A stretch of 64,000 bases of DNA from Pseudomonas iridis (GCF_017980685.1 NZ_JACXXO010000001.1:186001-250000); one strand, 5' to 3'. Positions 17,106 to 26,870 are shown, numbered from the stretch's first letter. Numbers and translations: made by a program. Notes: generated by a model from the letters alone, not told the origin.

Positions 17106-17672
17106 TCAGGCCTTACCAGGCCAAGCGCTGACAAACTCCGCCAGATCGACCTTCTCCGCCACTCGCGGCTCTTTCTGCGGTGTGCCGAGGTACAGGAACG
17201 CAATCACCTCCTCGCCCTCCTCCAGCCCCAAGCCTTTCGCGACATGCTGCGAATAAGCCAGATCCCCGGTACGCCAAACCGCACCAATCCCCTGCGCATA
17301 CGCCGCCAGCAAAATCCCGTGGGCGGCACACCCGGCGGCCAGCAACTGCTCGGCCTTCGGGTACTTGACGTGTTCCTGCAGTTTCGCGATCACCACAACC
17401 ACCAGCGGTGCACGCAGCGGGCCATTGCGCGCCTTGTCGATCATGGCTTCAGTGATTTCGCCTTCCTGCTTCTGCGCAGCTTCAGCCAACAGTTCGCCCA
17501 TCTGCTCGCGCGCAGCGCCTTCGACGGTCAAAAAACGATACGGCTGCAAGTGCCCGTGATCCGGCGCGCGCAACGCGGCGGCAAACAGGGCTTCGCGCTG
17601 CTGCGCCGTAGGGGCCGGTTCGACCAGTCGTGGAACGGAAACACGGTTGAGCAAAGCGTCGAGAGCCTGCAT
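17106..17672 (-). CDS. Nitroreductase family protein, YdjA-like
   Basis: A 188-residue FMN-dependent nitroreductase of the short YdjA type. The family motifs are the RRS-equivalent at the N-terminus (RVSVPRLVEPAPT), the APDHGHLQPYRF segment contacting FMN, and GIGAVWRTGDLAYS with the FLYLGTP strand near the end. YdjA proteins are dimeric and accept NAD(P)H; the natural substrate is unknown. The gene stands alone, convergent to the 190-bp repeat and divergent from the trkH gene. Confidence 0.9.
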   Translation of the reverse strand: MQALDALLNRVSVPRLVEPAPTAQQREALFAAALRAPDHGHLQPYRFLTVEGAAREQMGELLAEAAQKQEGEITEAMIDKARNGPLRAPLVVVVIAKLQEHVKYPKAEQLLAAGCAAHGILLAAYAQGIGAVWRTGDLAYSQHVAKGLGLEEGEEVIAFLYLGTPQKEPRVAEKVDLAEFVSAWPGKA

Positions 17673-17793
17673 CGGCCACCTCCTGAAAAAAATATGCGGC
17701 TATTCTAGCGGTATCTGCCAAAAGGATGCCGGTTTACATGCCCTGCCCCACGGGTAGAATGGCGCCCTTCCCCTATCAGCCCGAGCAGACTTC

Positions 17794-19248
17794 ATGGCGT
17801 TGCCGACCTTACGGATCATTGGTTTCATCATCGGCATCTTCCTGATCACTCTGGCAATTGCCATGGTCGTGCCGATGGCCACCCTGGTGATTTTCGACCG
17901 CACCGGCGATCTGCCGTCGTTCCTCTGGGCGAGTATGATCACCTTCGTTGCCGGCCTCGCACTGGTGATTCCGGGCCGCCCGGAACACATTCACCTGCGC
18001 CCGCGTGACATGTACCTGCTGACCGTCAGCAGTTGGCTGGTGGTGTGTATTTTCGCCGCGCTGCCGTTCCTGCTGACTCAGCACATCAGCTACACCGACT
18101 CGTTTTTTGAAAGCATGTCCGGCATTACCGCGACCGGCGCGACCGTGCTTAACGGCCTCGACAGCATGTCCCCCGGGATTCTGATGTGGCGTTCACTGCT
18201 GCACTGGATTGGCGGCATCGGCTTTATCGGCATGGCGGTGGCGATTCTGCCGCTGCTGCGAATTGGTGGCATGCGCCTGTTCCAGACCGAATCGTCGGAT
18301 CGCTCGGAAAAGGTCATGCCCCGCTCACATATGGTGGCGCGGCTGATCGTGGGGGCGTATGTCGGCATCACCATCCTCGGCAGCCTGGCGTTCTGGTGGG
18401 CCGGGATGAGCCTGTTCGACGCGATCAATCATGCGATGTCGGCTATTTCCACGGGCGGATTCTCGACCTCCGACCAGTCCCTGGCCAAGTGGACGCAACC
18501 GGCGGTGCACTGGGTGGCGATCGTCATCATGATTCTCGGCAGCCTGCCGTTCACCCTGTACGTGGCGACGATGCGCGGTAATCGCCGCGCGTTGATCAAG
18601 GATCAGCAGGTGCAGGGCATGCTGGCGATGTTGCTGGTGACCTGGCTGGTGCTCGGCACCTGGTACTGGTGGACGACCCAACTGCATTGGCTGGATGCGC
18701 TGCGCCATGTGGCGCTGAACGTGACGTCAGTGCTGACCACCACCGGTTTTGCCCTAGGCGACTACAGCCTGTGGGGCAACTTCTCGTTGATGTTGTTCTT
18801 CTATCTGGGTTTTGTCGGCGGCTGCTCCGGGTCGACGGCAGGCGGGATCAAGATCTTCCGCTTCCAGGTGGCCTACATCCTGCTCAAGGCCAACCTTAAT
18901 CAGCTGATTCACCCCCGTGCAGTGATCAAGCAGAAGTACAACGGTCACCGGCTCGACGAAGAGATCGTGCGTTCGATTCTGACGTTTTCGTTTTTCTTCG
19001 CCATCACCATCTGCGTGATCGCCCTGCTCCTGTCGCTGCTGGGCGTGGACTGGATGACCGCGCTGACCGGCGCCGCCAGCACCGTGTCCGGCGTCGGCCC
19101 GGGCCTTGGCGAGACCATCGGCCCAGCGGGCAACTTCGCCACCCTGCCGGATGCCGCGAAGTGGATCCTTTCGTTCGGCATGCTGCTCGGCCGACTGGAA
19201 ATCATTACGGTGTTTGTACTGTGTATACCGGCCTTTTGGCGTCACTGA
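17794..19248 (+). CDS. trkH: TrkH-type potassium uptake channel subunit
   Basis: A 484-residue inner-membrane K+ channel of the SKT family. The four pore-loop selectivity filters are visible: TATGATV, STGGFST, TTTGFAL and SGVGPGLG. The GGCSGSTAGGIK segment is also typical. It normally works with the cytoplasmic regulator TrkA, which is not in this window. The last 44 bases overlap the end of the convergent AraC-type gene. Length matches TrkH (483). Confidence 0.94.
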   Translation: MALPTLRIIGFIIGIFLITLAIAMVVPMATLVIFDRTGDLPSFLWASMITFVAGLALVIPGRPEHIHLRPRDMYLLTVSSWLVVCIFAALPFLLTQHISYTDSFFESMSGITATGATVLNGLDSMSPGILMWRSLLHWIGGIGFIGMAVAILPLLRIGGMRLFQTESSDRSEKVMPRSHMVARLIVGAYVGITILGSLAFWWAGMSLFDAINHAMSAISTGGFSTSDQSLAKWTQPAVHWVAIVIMILGSLPFTLYVATMRGNRRALIKDQQVQGMLAMLLVTWLVLGTWYWWTTQLHWLDALRHVALNVTSVLTTTGFALGDYSLWGNFSLMLFFYLGFVGGCSGSTAGGIKIFRFQVAYILLKANLNQLIHPRAVIKQKYNGHRLDEEIVRSILTFSFFFAITICVIALLLSLLGVDWMTALTGAASTVSGVGPGLGETIGPAGNFATLPDAAKWILSFGMLLGRLEIITVFVLCIPAFWRH

Positions 19249-20266
19249 CGGCGTTGAGCGCCTTGGCCAACCGCGCCCGGTAATCACCGGGCGTGCTGTC
19301 GAACCAGCGGCGGAAGGCACGAAAAAAGTTGCTCGGATCGGCAAAACCCAACAGATAGGCGATTTCCAGCAGGGTCATGCTCGGCTGCGCCAGGTACTGT
19401 TCGGCCAGTTCGCGGCGAGTGTCATCGAGCAACTGCTGAAAACTCGTGCCCTCCTCCTGCAGCCTGCGTTGCAACGTGCGTTGCGAGAGGTGCAGAGTCT
19501 GCGCCACCGCATCGCGCTTGGGCTCGCCCTGAGGCAATAACCGACAAAGCACCTGTCGCGCCTTGTGGGTCACACGGCTTTCGGAAAACCGCGCCAGGTA
19601 CTCTCCCGCAAAGCGATCGTGCAACAGCGCCATGGCCTCGTTGGCGGTGGGCAGCGGCGCCTCCATGTCAGCGCGTTCGAAGATCAGCGCATCGTAAGGC
19701 GCGCTGAACACCAGCGGCGCATGGAAAGCGTGTTTGTAGGGTTGCAGATCAGCCGGCTCATCGCCCTGCAGCAACACTTTGACCGGATGCAGCGTGCGCC
19801 CGCTCAGCCAGCCGCACAGGGCGAGCGCACAGGCCAGCGACGCTTCGGCGCTTTGCCGGGTGGGCGGCAGGTGATCGCCGTGCACCGTCAGAATCAGCGC
19901 GTAACCTTCATCCAGCAGACGAAAACTCAGGTCAGCGCTTTCGGCAATGATTCGTTGATAGCGCACCAGCCGTTGAAAGCCTTCGACCAGGGTATTACTG
20001 GACATCAGCGCGTAACCGGCGACATGAAACGAGGCCGGGCGCACCACTTTGCCCATGTTCAGACCGATGGCCGGATTGCCGGACACCTCCACCGCCCGTT
20101 GCCAGAGCCGGGTCATGGAGTCTTGCGGGAAACGCGCATCCGGATCATCCAGAGCCGAGTAATCCAGCCCCAGTTGCTTGAACAGAACCCGGCAATCCAG
20201 GCCGTCCATCTCCAATGCTTTGACAATCCCCATCGCCCAGCTTGCAGAAGTCGTTCGTTCGCTCAT
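19205..20266 (-). CDS. AraC-family regulator with arabinose-bd-type N-terminus
   Basis: A 353-residue regulator of the OruR/ArgR-like group. The N-terminal half (SERTTSASWAMGIVKALEMD to about residue 210) is the ligand-sensing domain of that group. The C-terminal about 100 residues carry two helix-turn-helix motifs (VAQTLHLSQRTLQRRL and LEIAYLLGFADPSNFFRAFR). The start at 20266 follows family proteins, though an ATG six codons upstream (20284) is possible and neither has a strong ribosome binding site. It overlaps the trkH 3' end by 44 bases. Target unknown. Confidence 0.88.
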   Translation of the reverse strand: MSERTTSASWAMGIVKALEMDGLDCRVLFKQLGLDYSALDDPDARFPQDSMTRLWQRAVEVSGNPAIGLNMGKVVRPASFHVAGYALMSSNTLVEGFQRLVRYQRIIAESADLSFRLLDEGYALILTVHGDHLPPTRQSAEASLACALALCGWLSGRTLHPVKVLLQGDEPADLQPYKHAFHAPLVFSAPYDALIFERADMEAPLPTANEAMALLHDRFAGEYLARFSESRVTHKARQVLCRLLPQGEPKRDAVAQTLHLSQRTLQRRLQEEGTSFQQLLDDTRRELAEQYLAQPSMTLLEIAYLLGFADPSNFFRAFRRWFDSTPGDYRARLAKALNAVSDAKRPVYTVQTP

Positions 20267-20430
20267 GGCGTTTTTCTTTTGCATGGCGGGTCGCCTGTTG
20301 CGGCCCGATTTGCGAAGGATACTAAAGTGGCGCCAATTGTCACTGGCCCACCCCCATGATCACTCTAGACTCAAATAGGCTACCCGCAGCACAACTCGTC
20401 GCCAGAACAATAACCACAGAGATCGCAGTC

Positions 20431-20742
20431 GTGGAAAACATCAAGCATTTCAAAAGCTTCGCCGAGTTCTATCCGTATTACCTCAGCGAGCACAACAACA
20501 GCACCTGCCGTCGCCTGCATTTCATTGGCACGACCTTGGTTATTTTCATTCTCGCGCTGACCATCGCCAAAGGCGCCTGGCTGCTGTTATTGGCCCTGCC
20601 GCTGGCGGGCTACAGCTTCGCGTGGGCCGGACATTTCTTCTTTGAAAAGAACCGGCCGGCGACATTCCAGCATCCGCTCTACAGCCTGCTTGGCGACTTC
20701 GTCATGTACCGCGACATGATTCTGGGTCGCGTGGCGTTCTGA
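20431..20742 (+). CDS. Mpo1-like (DUF962) membrane protein
   Basis: A 103-residue protein with two or three membrane helices and the family's conserved residues: FYPYYLSEHNN near the start, RLHFIGT, and the AWAGHFFFEKNRPATFQHP segment with His residues that in yeast Mpo1 bind iron for fatty-acid alpha-oxidation. The GTG at 20431 is the family start, preceded by AGAG. It is 25 bases before the HD-domain gene and probably shares its transcript. Confidence 0.88.
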   Translation: MENIKHFKSFAEFYPYYLSEHNNSTCRRLHFIGTTLVIFILALTIAKGAWLLLLALPLAGYSFAWAGHFFFEKNRPATFQHPLYSLLGDFVMYRDMILGRVAF

Positions 20743-20767
20743 AAACAAGCAACTACGAGGATTGCCG

Positions 20768-21358
20768 ATGACCGTCAGTGCCCGCTTCACTCATATGCAG
20801 AATGGCACCCAGGAAGACTGGGCGATCATCGCCGCAGACTTCAGCGCCTATGCCAAGCAGTTGCCATCACGCATCATCACCCACCTGAAATTGCTCGAAG
20901 GCGATTTCGGCGGATTCCCCGTGGATCGCCTGACCCACTCGCTGCAAACCGCCACCCGCGCCTTTCGCGATGGCCGTGACGAGGAATATGTGGTGTGCGC
21001 CCTGCTGCACGACATTGGCGATACGTTGGGCTCGTACAACCATCCGGACATTGCGGCGGCGATTCTCAAGCCGTTCGTCAGTGCCGAAAACCTGTGGATG
21101 GTCGAGAAACACGGGGTGTTTCAGGGTTACTACTTCTTTCATCATCTGGGGATGGATCGGCATCTGCGCGAGCAGTTCAAGGAGCACCCGCAGTTTCAGG
21201 CAACCGCCGAGTTTTGCGCCAGATACGATGCAGCGGCGTTTGACCCGGAGTACGACACGCTGCCGTTGAGCTTCTTTGAGCCGATGATGGAGCGCTTGTT
21301 TGCCCAGCCGAAGAATTCGATCTACAAAGCGGCGATGGAAGAACACACCCCGGCTTGA
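20768..21358 (+). CDS. HD-domain phosphohydrolase-like protein
   Basis: A 196-residue helical protein with an HD-type metal site: the conserved His in THSLQTATRAFRDG, the HD pair in CALLHDIGDTLGSYNHP, and His residues in KHGVFQGYYFFHH. It is similar to small predicted HD phosphohydrolases next to DUF962 genes. Substrate unknown. ATG 20768 follows a GAGG site. A REP pair follows the stop. Confidence 0.82.
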   Translation: MTVSARFTHMQNGTQEDWAIIAADFSAYAKQLPSRIITHLKLLEGDFGGFPVDRLTHSLQTATRAFRDGRDEEYVVCALLHDIGDTLGSYNHPDIAAAILKPFVSAENLWMVEKHGVFQGYYFFHHLGMDRHLREQFKEHPQFQATAEFCARYDAAAFDPEYDTLPLSFFEPMMERLFAQPKNSIYKAAMEEHTPA

Positions 21359-21376
21359 GAACACCACAACTAAAAA

Positions 21377-21465
21377 TGTGGGAGCGAGCCTGCTCGCGAA
21401 TGCGGAGTGTCAGGCAGTAAAGCTTTGCCTGATGTATTGCATTCGCGAGCTGGCTCGCTCCCACA
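21377..21465. repeat. REP pair (GTGGGAGCGAGCCTGCTCGCGAA class)
   Basis: Two inverted arms; the right arm has one change (GAGCTGGCTCG). It lies between the convergent HD and metallophosphatase genes. Confidence 0.88.
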
Positions 21466-21479
21466 GGGTTCTCTTTCGC

Positions 21480-22295
21480 TCAGGCGGGTTCGGCAACCTT
21501 GGCAGCCTTGAGTTCGGCCTCACGCGCCTGCGCATCCGCCAGGCGATACAACTCGATCGTGCCGTCCCAATGCTCGATCAGCGCCGTGCACGACTCCACC
21601 CAATCGCCGCAGTTAAGGTAATCCACGTCGCCGACCTTGCGGATTTCGGCATGGTGAATGTGCCCGCACACCACACCGTGCAATTCGCGCTTCACACATT
21701 CATGGGCGATGGCTTCTTCGAAGTCACTGATGAAGCTTACCGCCGTCTTCACCTTGTGCTTGAGGTACGCCGACAACGACCAGTAACCGTAGCCATATCG
21801 CGCGCGCCAGTGGTTGAGCCAGCGGTTGAGCGTCAGGGTAAATTCGTAGGCCGAGTCGCCGAGAAAGGCCAGCCAGCGGTGATAGCGGGTGATCACATCA
21901 AACTGGTCACCGTGTATCACCAGCAAATGGCGCCCGTCAGCCGTGACGTGCACGGCCTCGTCGACCAACTGGATATTGCCCAGAATCAGCTTCGAGTAAC
22001 GCCGCAGGAATTCATCGTGGTTGCCGGTGACGTAGATCACTTCGGTGCCGCGCTTGCTCATGGTCAGCAAGCGGCGGATCACGTTGGTGTGTGCCTGCGG
22101 CCAATACATGCCACCGCGCAGTTTCCAGCCGTCGATAATGTCACCGACCAGGTAAATCCTGTCGGTGTGGTAGCCCTTGAGAAATTGCGACAAATGCTCG
22201 GCCTGGCAATCCCGCGTGCCCAAGTGCACGTCGGAAATCCACAAGGTTCGCACCCGTTGTTTGCGGCTGGGTTTGGCGAGCTCGGCGCTGGTCAT
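21480..22295 (-). CDS. UDP-2,3-diacylglucosamine diphosphatase-like metallophosphatase
   Basis: A 271-residue calcineurin-type phosphatase related to LpxH. All metal motifs are present: SDVHLGTRDC, VGDIIDGW, TGNHDEFLRR, VIHGDQFD and CGHIHHAEI. The LpxH-like group hydrolyses UDP-diacylglucosamine in lipid A synthesis. This longer version is a common extra copy in Pseudomonas, and its true substrate is uncertain. The ATG at 22295 with AGAGGG upstream is preferred to a TTG two codons earlier. It is divergent from the AraC-type gene at 22430. Confidence 0.85.
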   Translation of the reverse strand: MTSAELAKPSRKQRVRTLWISDVHLGTRDCQAEHLSQFLKGYHTDRIYLVGDIIDGWKLRGGMYWPQAHTNVIRRLLTMSKRGTEVIYVTGNHDEFLRRYSKLILGNIQLVDEAVHVTADGRHLLVIHGDQFDVITRYHRWLAFLGDSAYEFTLTLNRWLNHWRARYGYGYWSLSAYLKHKVKTAVSFISDFEEAIAHECVKRELHGVVCGHIHHAEIRKVGDVDYLNCGDWVESCTALIEHWDGTIELYRLADAQAREAELKAAKVAEPA

Positions 22296-22429
22296 GGGCA
22301 ACCCTCTGGATGTTTTCGCCAGCTTGCGCGCGCCCGGTTAATCGTCCATGACAGCCGCGAGTCAGTCCTGTGACAACGCACTCGGGAGGCGCCGGTGTAG
22401 ACTTTCGGTCACTTCGGAGACGACCTGCC

Positions 22430-23194
22430 ATGCGACCGATCCTCACCCTGCGTCATTACTCTCACGACCTGATCGTCCACAGCCACGACCACGCGCAACT
22501 GGTGTTCGGCTTGTCCGGCGCGCTGGATTTCGAGGTCGAGGGCTGTGGCAGTCAGGTGCGTCAGCAGAGTTTCGTGGTCATTCCAGCCGACGCCCACCAC
22601 GCCTGCGGCAGTCCGCAAGGCAGTCGTTGTCTGGTCATGGACATCCCTGACGAGCAATGGCTGCTCGATTCACTGGGCGAGCACGCCGAAGCCAGCCGCC
22701 GCCTACTCGACAAGACCGCCCGGTTGTCGCTGGATTCAGGACAAAGCCAGTTGGTCAGTTGGCTGGCGAACAGCCCGGTTGGCGATCCGCTGATTGCGCA
22801 GCAAGGCGCGGTATTGCTGCTGGCCAGCCTGAATCATGCGCAACCTGTCGAACTCACCGCCCGGCGCTTGCCTTACGCGGCGCTGGATGCGCACATCGAG
22901 CAGCATGCTGCTTATCCGCTGCAAGTCGCTGATCTGGCGCGAATCGCAGGATTATCCAGTGCACGCCTGCACGCGCGCTGCATGGCTGAATGCGGGCAGA
23001 CGCCGATGGACTACATCCGCAGTCGGCGCCTGCACAAGGCTGTGACCCTGCTGCGTGAGACCGTTCTGCCGATTGGCGAAATCGCCAGTCGGGTCGGCTA
23101 CAGCTCGCAAAGTGCATTTGCGGCAGCGGTGCTGCGCGAGTTTGGCGCCTCGCCGGGTCAATTGCGGCGCGAGGCTGGCGACAAAGGACAATAG
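22430..23194 (+). CDS. AraC-family regulator with cupin N-terminus
   Basis: A 254-residue regulator. The N-terminal cupin-like part (HDHAQLVFGLSGALDFEVEG, SFVVIPADAHHACG) probably binds a small ligand. The C-terminal helix-turn-helix pair is clear (VADLARIAGLSSARLHARC and IGEIASRVGYSSQSAFAAA). GGAGA precedes the ATG. It is followed 72 bases later by an EamA exporter on the same strand, its most likely target. Confidence 0.9.
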   Translation: MRPILTLRHYSHDLIVHSHDHAQLVFGLSGALDFEVEGCGSQVRQQSFVVIPADAHHACGSPQGSRCLVMDIPDEQWLLDSLGEHAEASRRLLDKTARLSLDSGQSQLVSWLANSPVGDPLIAQQGAVLLLASLNHAQPVELTARRLPYAALDAHIEQHAAYPLQVADLARIAGLSSARLHARCMAECGQTPMDYIRSRRLHKAVTLLRETVLPIGEIASRVGYSSQSAFAAAVLREFGASPGQLRREAGDKGQ

Positions 23195-23266
23195 TTTGCC
23201 GACAGATTTATGGGCTGCGACACGTTTCAATAGGTCTGTGAATCTGAGTTTGAATTAAGGACTGCA

Positions 23267-24160
23267 ATGACTCCGCGTACCGCCCTCGGCGCCCTGCATA
23301 TTGGCGCTCTGATGTTTGGCCTGACCGGCGTGTTCGGCAAACTCGCCGCCGCGTCCCCTGCCGTGATTGTCTTTGGACGTGCCGCTTTCGCCGTCATCGC
23401 GCTGGCATTTTTTGCCCGATTCGCCAGCCAGCACGGTTGGCAAAAACTCCAGGCCGTGGATTGGCGGCGTCTGCTGCTCAGCGGTGTATTGCTGGCCGGG
23501 CACTGGGTGAGTTTTTTCATTTCGGTGAAGGTCGCGGGTGTAGCCATCGCGACGCTTGGCTTTGCCAGTTTTCCGGCGTTCACGGTGATTCTCGAAGGGC
23601 TGATCTTTCGCGAGCGCATCCGTGCCAATGAAATTCTGCTGGTGGTGCTGGTGAGTATCGGTCTGGTGCTGGTGACCCCGGCGTTCGATCTTGGCAGCGG
23701 TGCAACCATAGGTTTGCTTTGGTCGGTGTTGTCCGGGCTGCTGTTTTCCCTGTTGTCGCTGACCAACCGCGCCAGCTCCGGGCGAATCCCGGCGGTGCAG
23801 GCAGCGCTCTGTCAAAACGTCGTGGTGGCTTTGTGTCTGTTGCCGGTGGCGGCGCCGCAACTGAGCGAAGTGCGCGCGTTGGACTGGTTGTGGATCGCCC
23901 TGCTCGGCGTGTTCTGCACCGGCGTCGCCCACAGTCTGTTCGTTGCCAGTCTGGCAGTGATCAAGGCGCGCACCGCTGCTGTGGTGTTCGCCATGGAACC
24001 GGTTTACGGCATCACGATCGCCTGGTTGCTGTTCGATGAGAACCCGACGTTACGCATGCTGCTCGGCGGTGCGCTGATCATCGTCGCCATCGTGGTGTCG
24101 GCGCGAATGTCAGGCAGTGCCGACAAAAAAACCGTCGCCGCCGAAGCCGCGTCTCACTGA
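23267..24160 (+). CDS. EamA/DMT-family exporter
   Basis: A 297-residue inner-membrane protein with ten helices in two EamA repeats (roughly 8-140 and 150-285). The PVYGITIAWLLFDE segment near the end is characteristic of this family of metabolite or drug exporters. AAGGA precedes the ATG. Its end overlaps the convergent SelT/W/H-like gene by seven bases. It is probably controlled by the AraC regulator immediately upstream. Substrate unknown. Confidence 0.88.
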   Translation: MTPRTALGALHIGALMFGLTGVFGKLAAASPAVIVFGRAAFAVIALAFFARFASQHGWQKLQAVDWRRLLLSGVLLAGHWVSFFISVKVAGVAIATLGFASFPAFTVILEGLIFRERIRANEILLVVLVSIGLVLVTPAFDLGSGATIGLLWSVLSGLLFSLLSLTNRASSGRIPAVQAALCQNVVVALCLLPVAAPQLSEVRALDWLWIALLGVFCTGVAHSLFVASLAVIKARTAAVVFAMEPVYGITIAWLLFDENPTLRMLLGGALIIVAIVVSARMSGSADKKTVAAEAASH

Positions 24161-24441
24161 GTGCGGTCGTTGTGGCCGAGGTCGCGATCAGGATCGATCT
24201 GGTCGCGTACCCGCTGCTTCAACACCTTGGCCTCCGGGAAACCGCCATCAGCCTTGCGCTCCCAGATCTGCACGCCATCACAAGTGATGTGAAACACCCC
24301 GCCCGTGCCCGGCACCAGCGCCACTTTGCCGAGGTCGTCGCCGAAGGTGCTGAGCAGTTCCTGCGCCAGCCACGCCGCGCGCAGCAGCCACTGGCATTGG
24401 GTGCAATAAGTGATGACAACTTCTGCTTTTGCGACAGTCAT
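24154..24441 (-). CDS. SelT/SelW/SelH (Rdx) family thioredoxin-like protein
   Basis: A 95-residue protein with the redox motif CTQCQW close to the N-terminus (YCTQCQWLLRAAWLAQELL), in the cysteine form of the selenoprotein W fold. The GTGGVFHITCDGVQIWERKADGGFPEAKVLKQ region (cited in part) fits the family. The ATG at 24441 is given; a TTG two codons upstream has the better-spaced GGAG. Function in bacteria is unknown. Tail-to-tail with the EamA gene. Confidence 0.85.
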   Translation of the reverse strand: MTVAKAEVVITYCTQCQWLLRAAWLAQELLSTFGDDLGKVALVPGTGGVFHITCDGVQIWERKADGGFPEAKVLKQRVRDQIDPDRDLGHNDRTQ

Positions 24442-24512
24442 GTTCAATGAAACTCCGGAGACAGAGGGCGCCGCTATAATACCCGGCTTTATCGCTTGCC
24501 CCGAGACTCACA

Positions 24513-26702
24513 ATGCGCCGTCTGCTGTTCTGCCTGCTGCTTGGTTTTCTTCCTTTGTTCGTGCTTGCCAGCGAAGCGCCGCGACCGAAAGTCGGCCTTG
24601 TGCTGTCCGGTGGGGCCGCTCGTGGTCTGGCGCACATCGGCGTACTCAAGGCGCTGGAAGAGCAAGGCGTCAAGATCGATGCGATTGCCGGCACCAGCAT
24701 GGGTGCGGTGGTTGGCGGCTTGTATGCCTCGGGCTACAAGATCGACGAACTGGAAAAGCTCGCCCTGGAAATCGACTGGCAGCAGGCGCTGTCCGACGCG
24801 CCGCCCCGGGAAGACGTGCCGTTCCGGCGCAAACAGGATGACCGCGACTTTCTGGTGAAGCAAAAACTCAGCTTTCGCGACGACGGCAGTCTCGGCCTGC
24901 CACTGGGCGTGATTCAGGGGCAGAATCTGGCGCTGTTGCTCGAAAGCTTGTTGGCGCACACCAGCGACACCCGGGATTTCGACAAGTTACCGATCCCCTT
25001 CCGCGCCGTGGCCACCGACATCGCCAATGGCGAAAAAGTGGTATTCCGCAAGGGCCATCTGCCCCAGGTGATTCGCGCCAGCATGTCGATTCCGGCGGTG
25101 TTCGCGCCGGTCGAACTCGACGGCCGCCTGTTGGTGGACGGCGGCATGACCGACAACATTCCGCTGGATGTCGCGCGGCAAATGGGCGTCGACATCGCCA
25201 TCGTGGTCGACATCGGTACGCCGCTGCGCGGTCGCAAGCAACTGAACACTGTGGTCGATGTGCTCAACCAGTCGATCACCCTGATGACCCGGCGCAACTC
25301 TGAAGAACAACTGGCCGCGCTGAAAGCCACTGACGTGTTGATCCAACCGTCGCTGGCAAGCTTCGGCGTGACTGATTTCGGCCGCGCCCAGGAAATGATC
25401 GATGCGGGTTATCGCGCAACCCGAATCCTTGATGCGCGCCTCGCCAGTCTCAAGCCTGCCGAGTCCCAGGACGCCGAACTCAACGCCGCCCGAGCGCCGG
25501 GTCAACGTACGCCGATCATCACCGCGATCAAGGTCGAGAACGATTCGAAAGTCGACGACGACGTGATCCGCTACTACATTCGCCAACACATCGGCGAACC
25601 GCTGGATCTGGGTCGATTGCATTCGGACATGGGCACCTTGTACGGCCTCGACTACTTCGAACAGGTGCAGTACCGCGTGGCGCACAAGGGGCAGGATCAC
25701 ACCCTGGTAATCAGTGCCCGCGGCAAACGCAGTGGCACCGATTACCTGAGGGTCGGCCTGAACCTGTCAGACGACATGCGCGGCAGCAGTGCTTTCAACC
25801 TCGGTGCCAGTTACCGCAAAAACGGCATCAATCGTCTCGGCGCGGAATGGTTGACGCGTGTGCAGATTGGCGACACACAAGAGCTGTACAGCGAGTTCTA
25901 TCAGCCGCTGGACGTTGGCTCACGCTACTTCATCGCGCCATCGGTGGTGTTCGAGGCGCAAAACGTCGATGCGGTGCTCGACAATGATCCGGTCGCCCAG
26001 TACCGCGTCGAGCGTTACGGCATGGCCTTGAATGTCGGCCGGCAAATCGGCAACAACGGCGAAGTGCGCTTCGGCGTCGGTGAGGCCTGGGGCAAGGCCG
26101 ATGTGCGCATTGGCGATCAGGACCTGCCCAGCGAGAATTTCAACGAAGGCTTCTATTCGCTGAAGTATTCCTACGACTCACTGGACAACGTCTACTACCC
26201 CCACGAGGGCAAAGACGTCAGCCTGACAATCCTGCAATTCGAACCGAGCCTGGGCTCGGATACGCGTTATCGACAGTGGGAGTTCAAATTCGACAAAGCC
26301 ATGAGCCGCGGACCGGACACATTGATTCTGGGCGGGCGCTATGGCCGTACCCTCGACGACACCAGTGTGGTGACATCCAGCTTCCTGCTCGGTGGCGCGC
26401 GCCAGCTGTCGGGCTTTCGCGAGGATTCGATCTCCGGGCAGAACGTCAGTCTGATGCGGGCGGTGTATTACCGCCGGCTGACACCGCGCTCGTATCTGCC
26501 GCTGGACTTCCCGCTGTACGCCGGCGGATCGCTGGAGCGTGGGCGAGCGTGGAACAACGACAACGAATTCGACAGTGGTTACATCAATGCGGCGAGTGTG
26601 TTTATTGGCTTCGATACGCCGCTGGGGCCGTTGAATTTCAGTTATGGGCTCAATGATGCGAACGAGCAGGCGGTGTATTTGAATCTGGGGCAGACGTTCT
26701 GA
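24513..26702 (+). CDS. plpD: Patatin-like phospholipase with POTRA and Omp85 barrel (PlpD)
   Basis: A 729-residue type Vd autotransporter. The signal peptide covers residues 1-19. The patatin lipase domain (about 26-310) has the oxyanion segment SGGAARG, the nucleophile Ser62 in GTSMG and the catalytic Asp209 in DGG. A POTRA domain (about 334-400) and a 16-strand Omp85-type barrel (about 405-729, ending LNLGQTF) follow. The known P. aeruginosa PlpD is exported through its own barrel and acts as phospholipase A1. All catalytic residues are present. Confidence 0.94.
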   Translation: MRRLLFCLLLGFLPLFVLASEAPRPKVGLVLSGGAARGLAHIGVLKALEEQGVKIDAIAGTSMGAVVGGLYASGYKIDELEKLALEIDWQQALSDAPPREDVPFRRKQDDRDFLVKQKLSFRDDGSLGLPLGVIQGQNLALLLESLLAHTSDTRDFDKLPIPFRAVATDIANGEKVVFRKGHLPQVIRASMSIPAVFAPVELDGRLLVDGGMTDNIPLDVARQMGVDIAIVVDIGTPLRGRKQLNTVVDVLNQSITLMTRRNSEEQLAALKATDVLIQPSLASFGVTDFGRAQEMIDAGYRATRILDARLASLKPAESQDAELNAARAPGQRTPIITAIKVENDSKVDDDVIRYYIRQHIGEPLDLGRLHSDMGTLYGLDYFEQVQYRVAHKGQDHTLVISARGKRSGTDYLRVGLNLSDDMRGSSAFNLGASYRKNGINRLGAEWLTRVQIGDTQELYSEFYQPLDVGSRYFIAPSVVFEAQNVDAVLDNDPVAQYRVERYGMALNVGRQIGNNGEVRFGVGEAWGKADVRIGDQDLPSENFNEGFYSLKYSYDSLDNVYYPHEGKDVSLTILQFEPSLGSDTRYRQWEFKFDKAMSRGPDTLILGGRYGRTLDDTSVVTSSFLLGGARQLSGFREDSISGQNVSLMRAVYYRRLTPRSYLPLDFPLYAGGSLERGRAWNNDNEFDSGYINAASVFIGFDTPLGPLNFSYGLNDANEQAVYLNLGQTF

Positions 26703-26736
26703 TCAAGGTTCAGGATTGAGGGTGCCTGGCCGGCCG

Positions 26737-26831
26737 CCATCGCGGGCAAGCCCGCTCCCACAGGTTGAGCGTCGTTCACTGCATTTTTGTTCGGCATCGA
26801 TACTTGTGGGAGCGGGCTTGCCCGCGATGGC
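26737..26831. repeat. REP pair (CATCGCGGGCAAGCCCGCTCCCACAG class)
   Basis: Inverted arms about 40 bases apart between convergent plpD and the fimV-like gene. Confidence 0.88.
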
Positions 26832-26870
26832 GTCATCAAGATCGCCGCAACAGTGACTGAAGCTCTCGAA

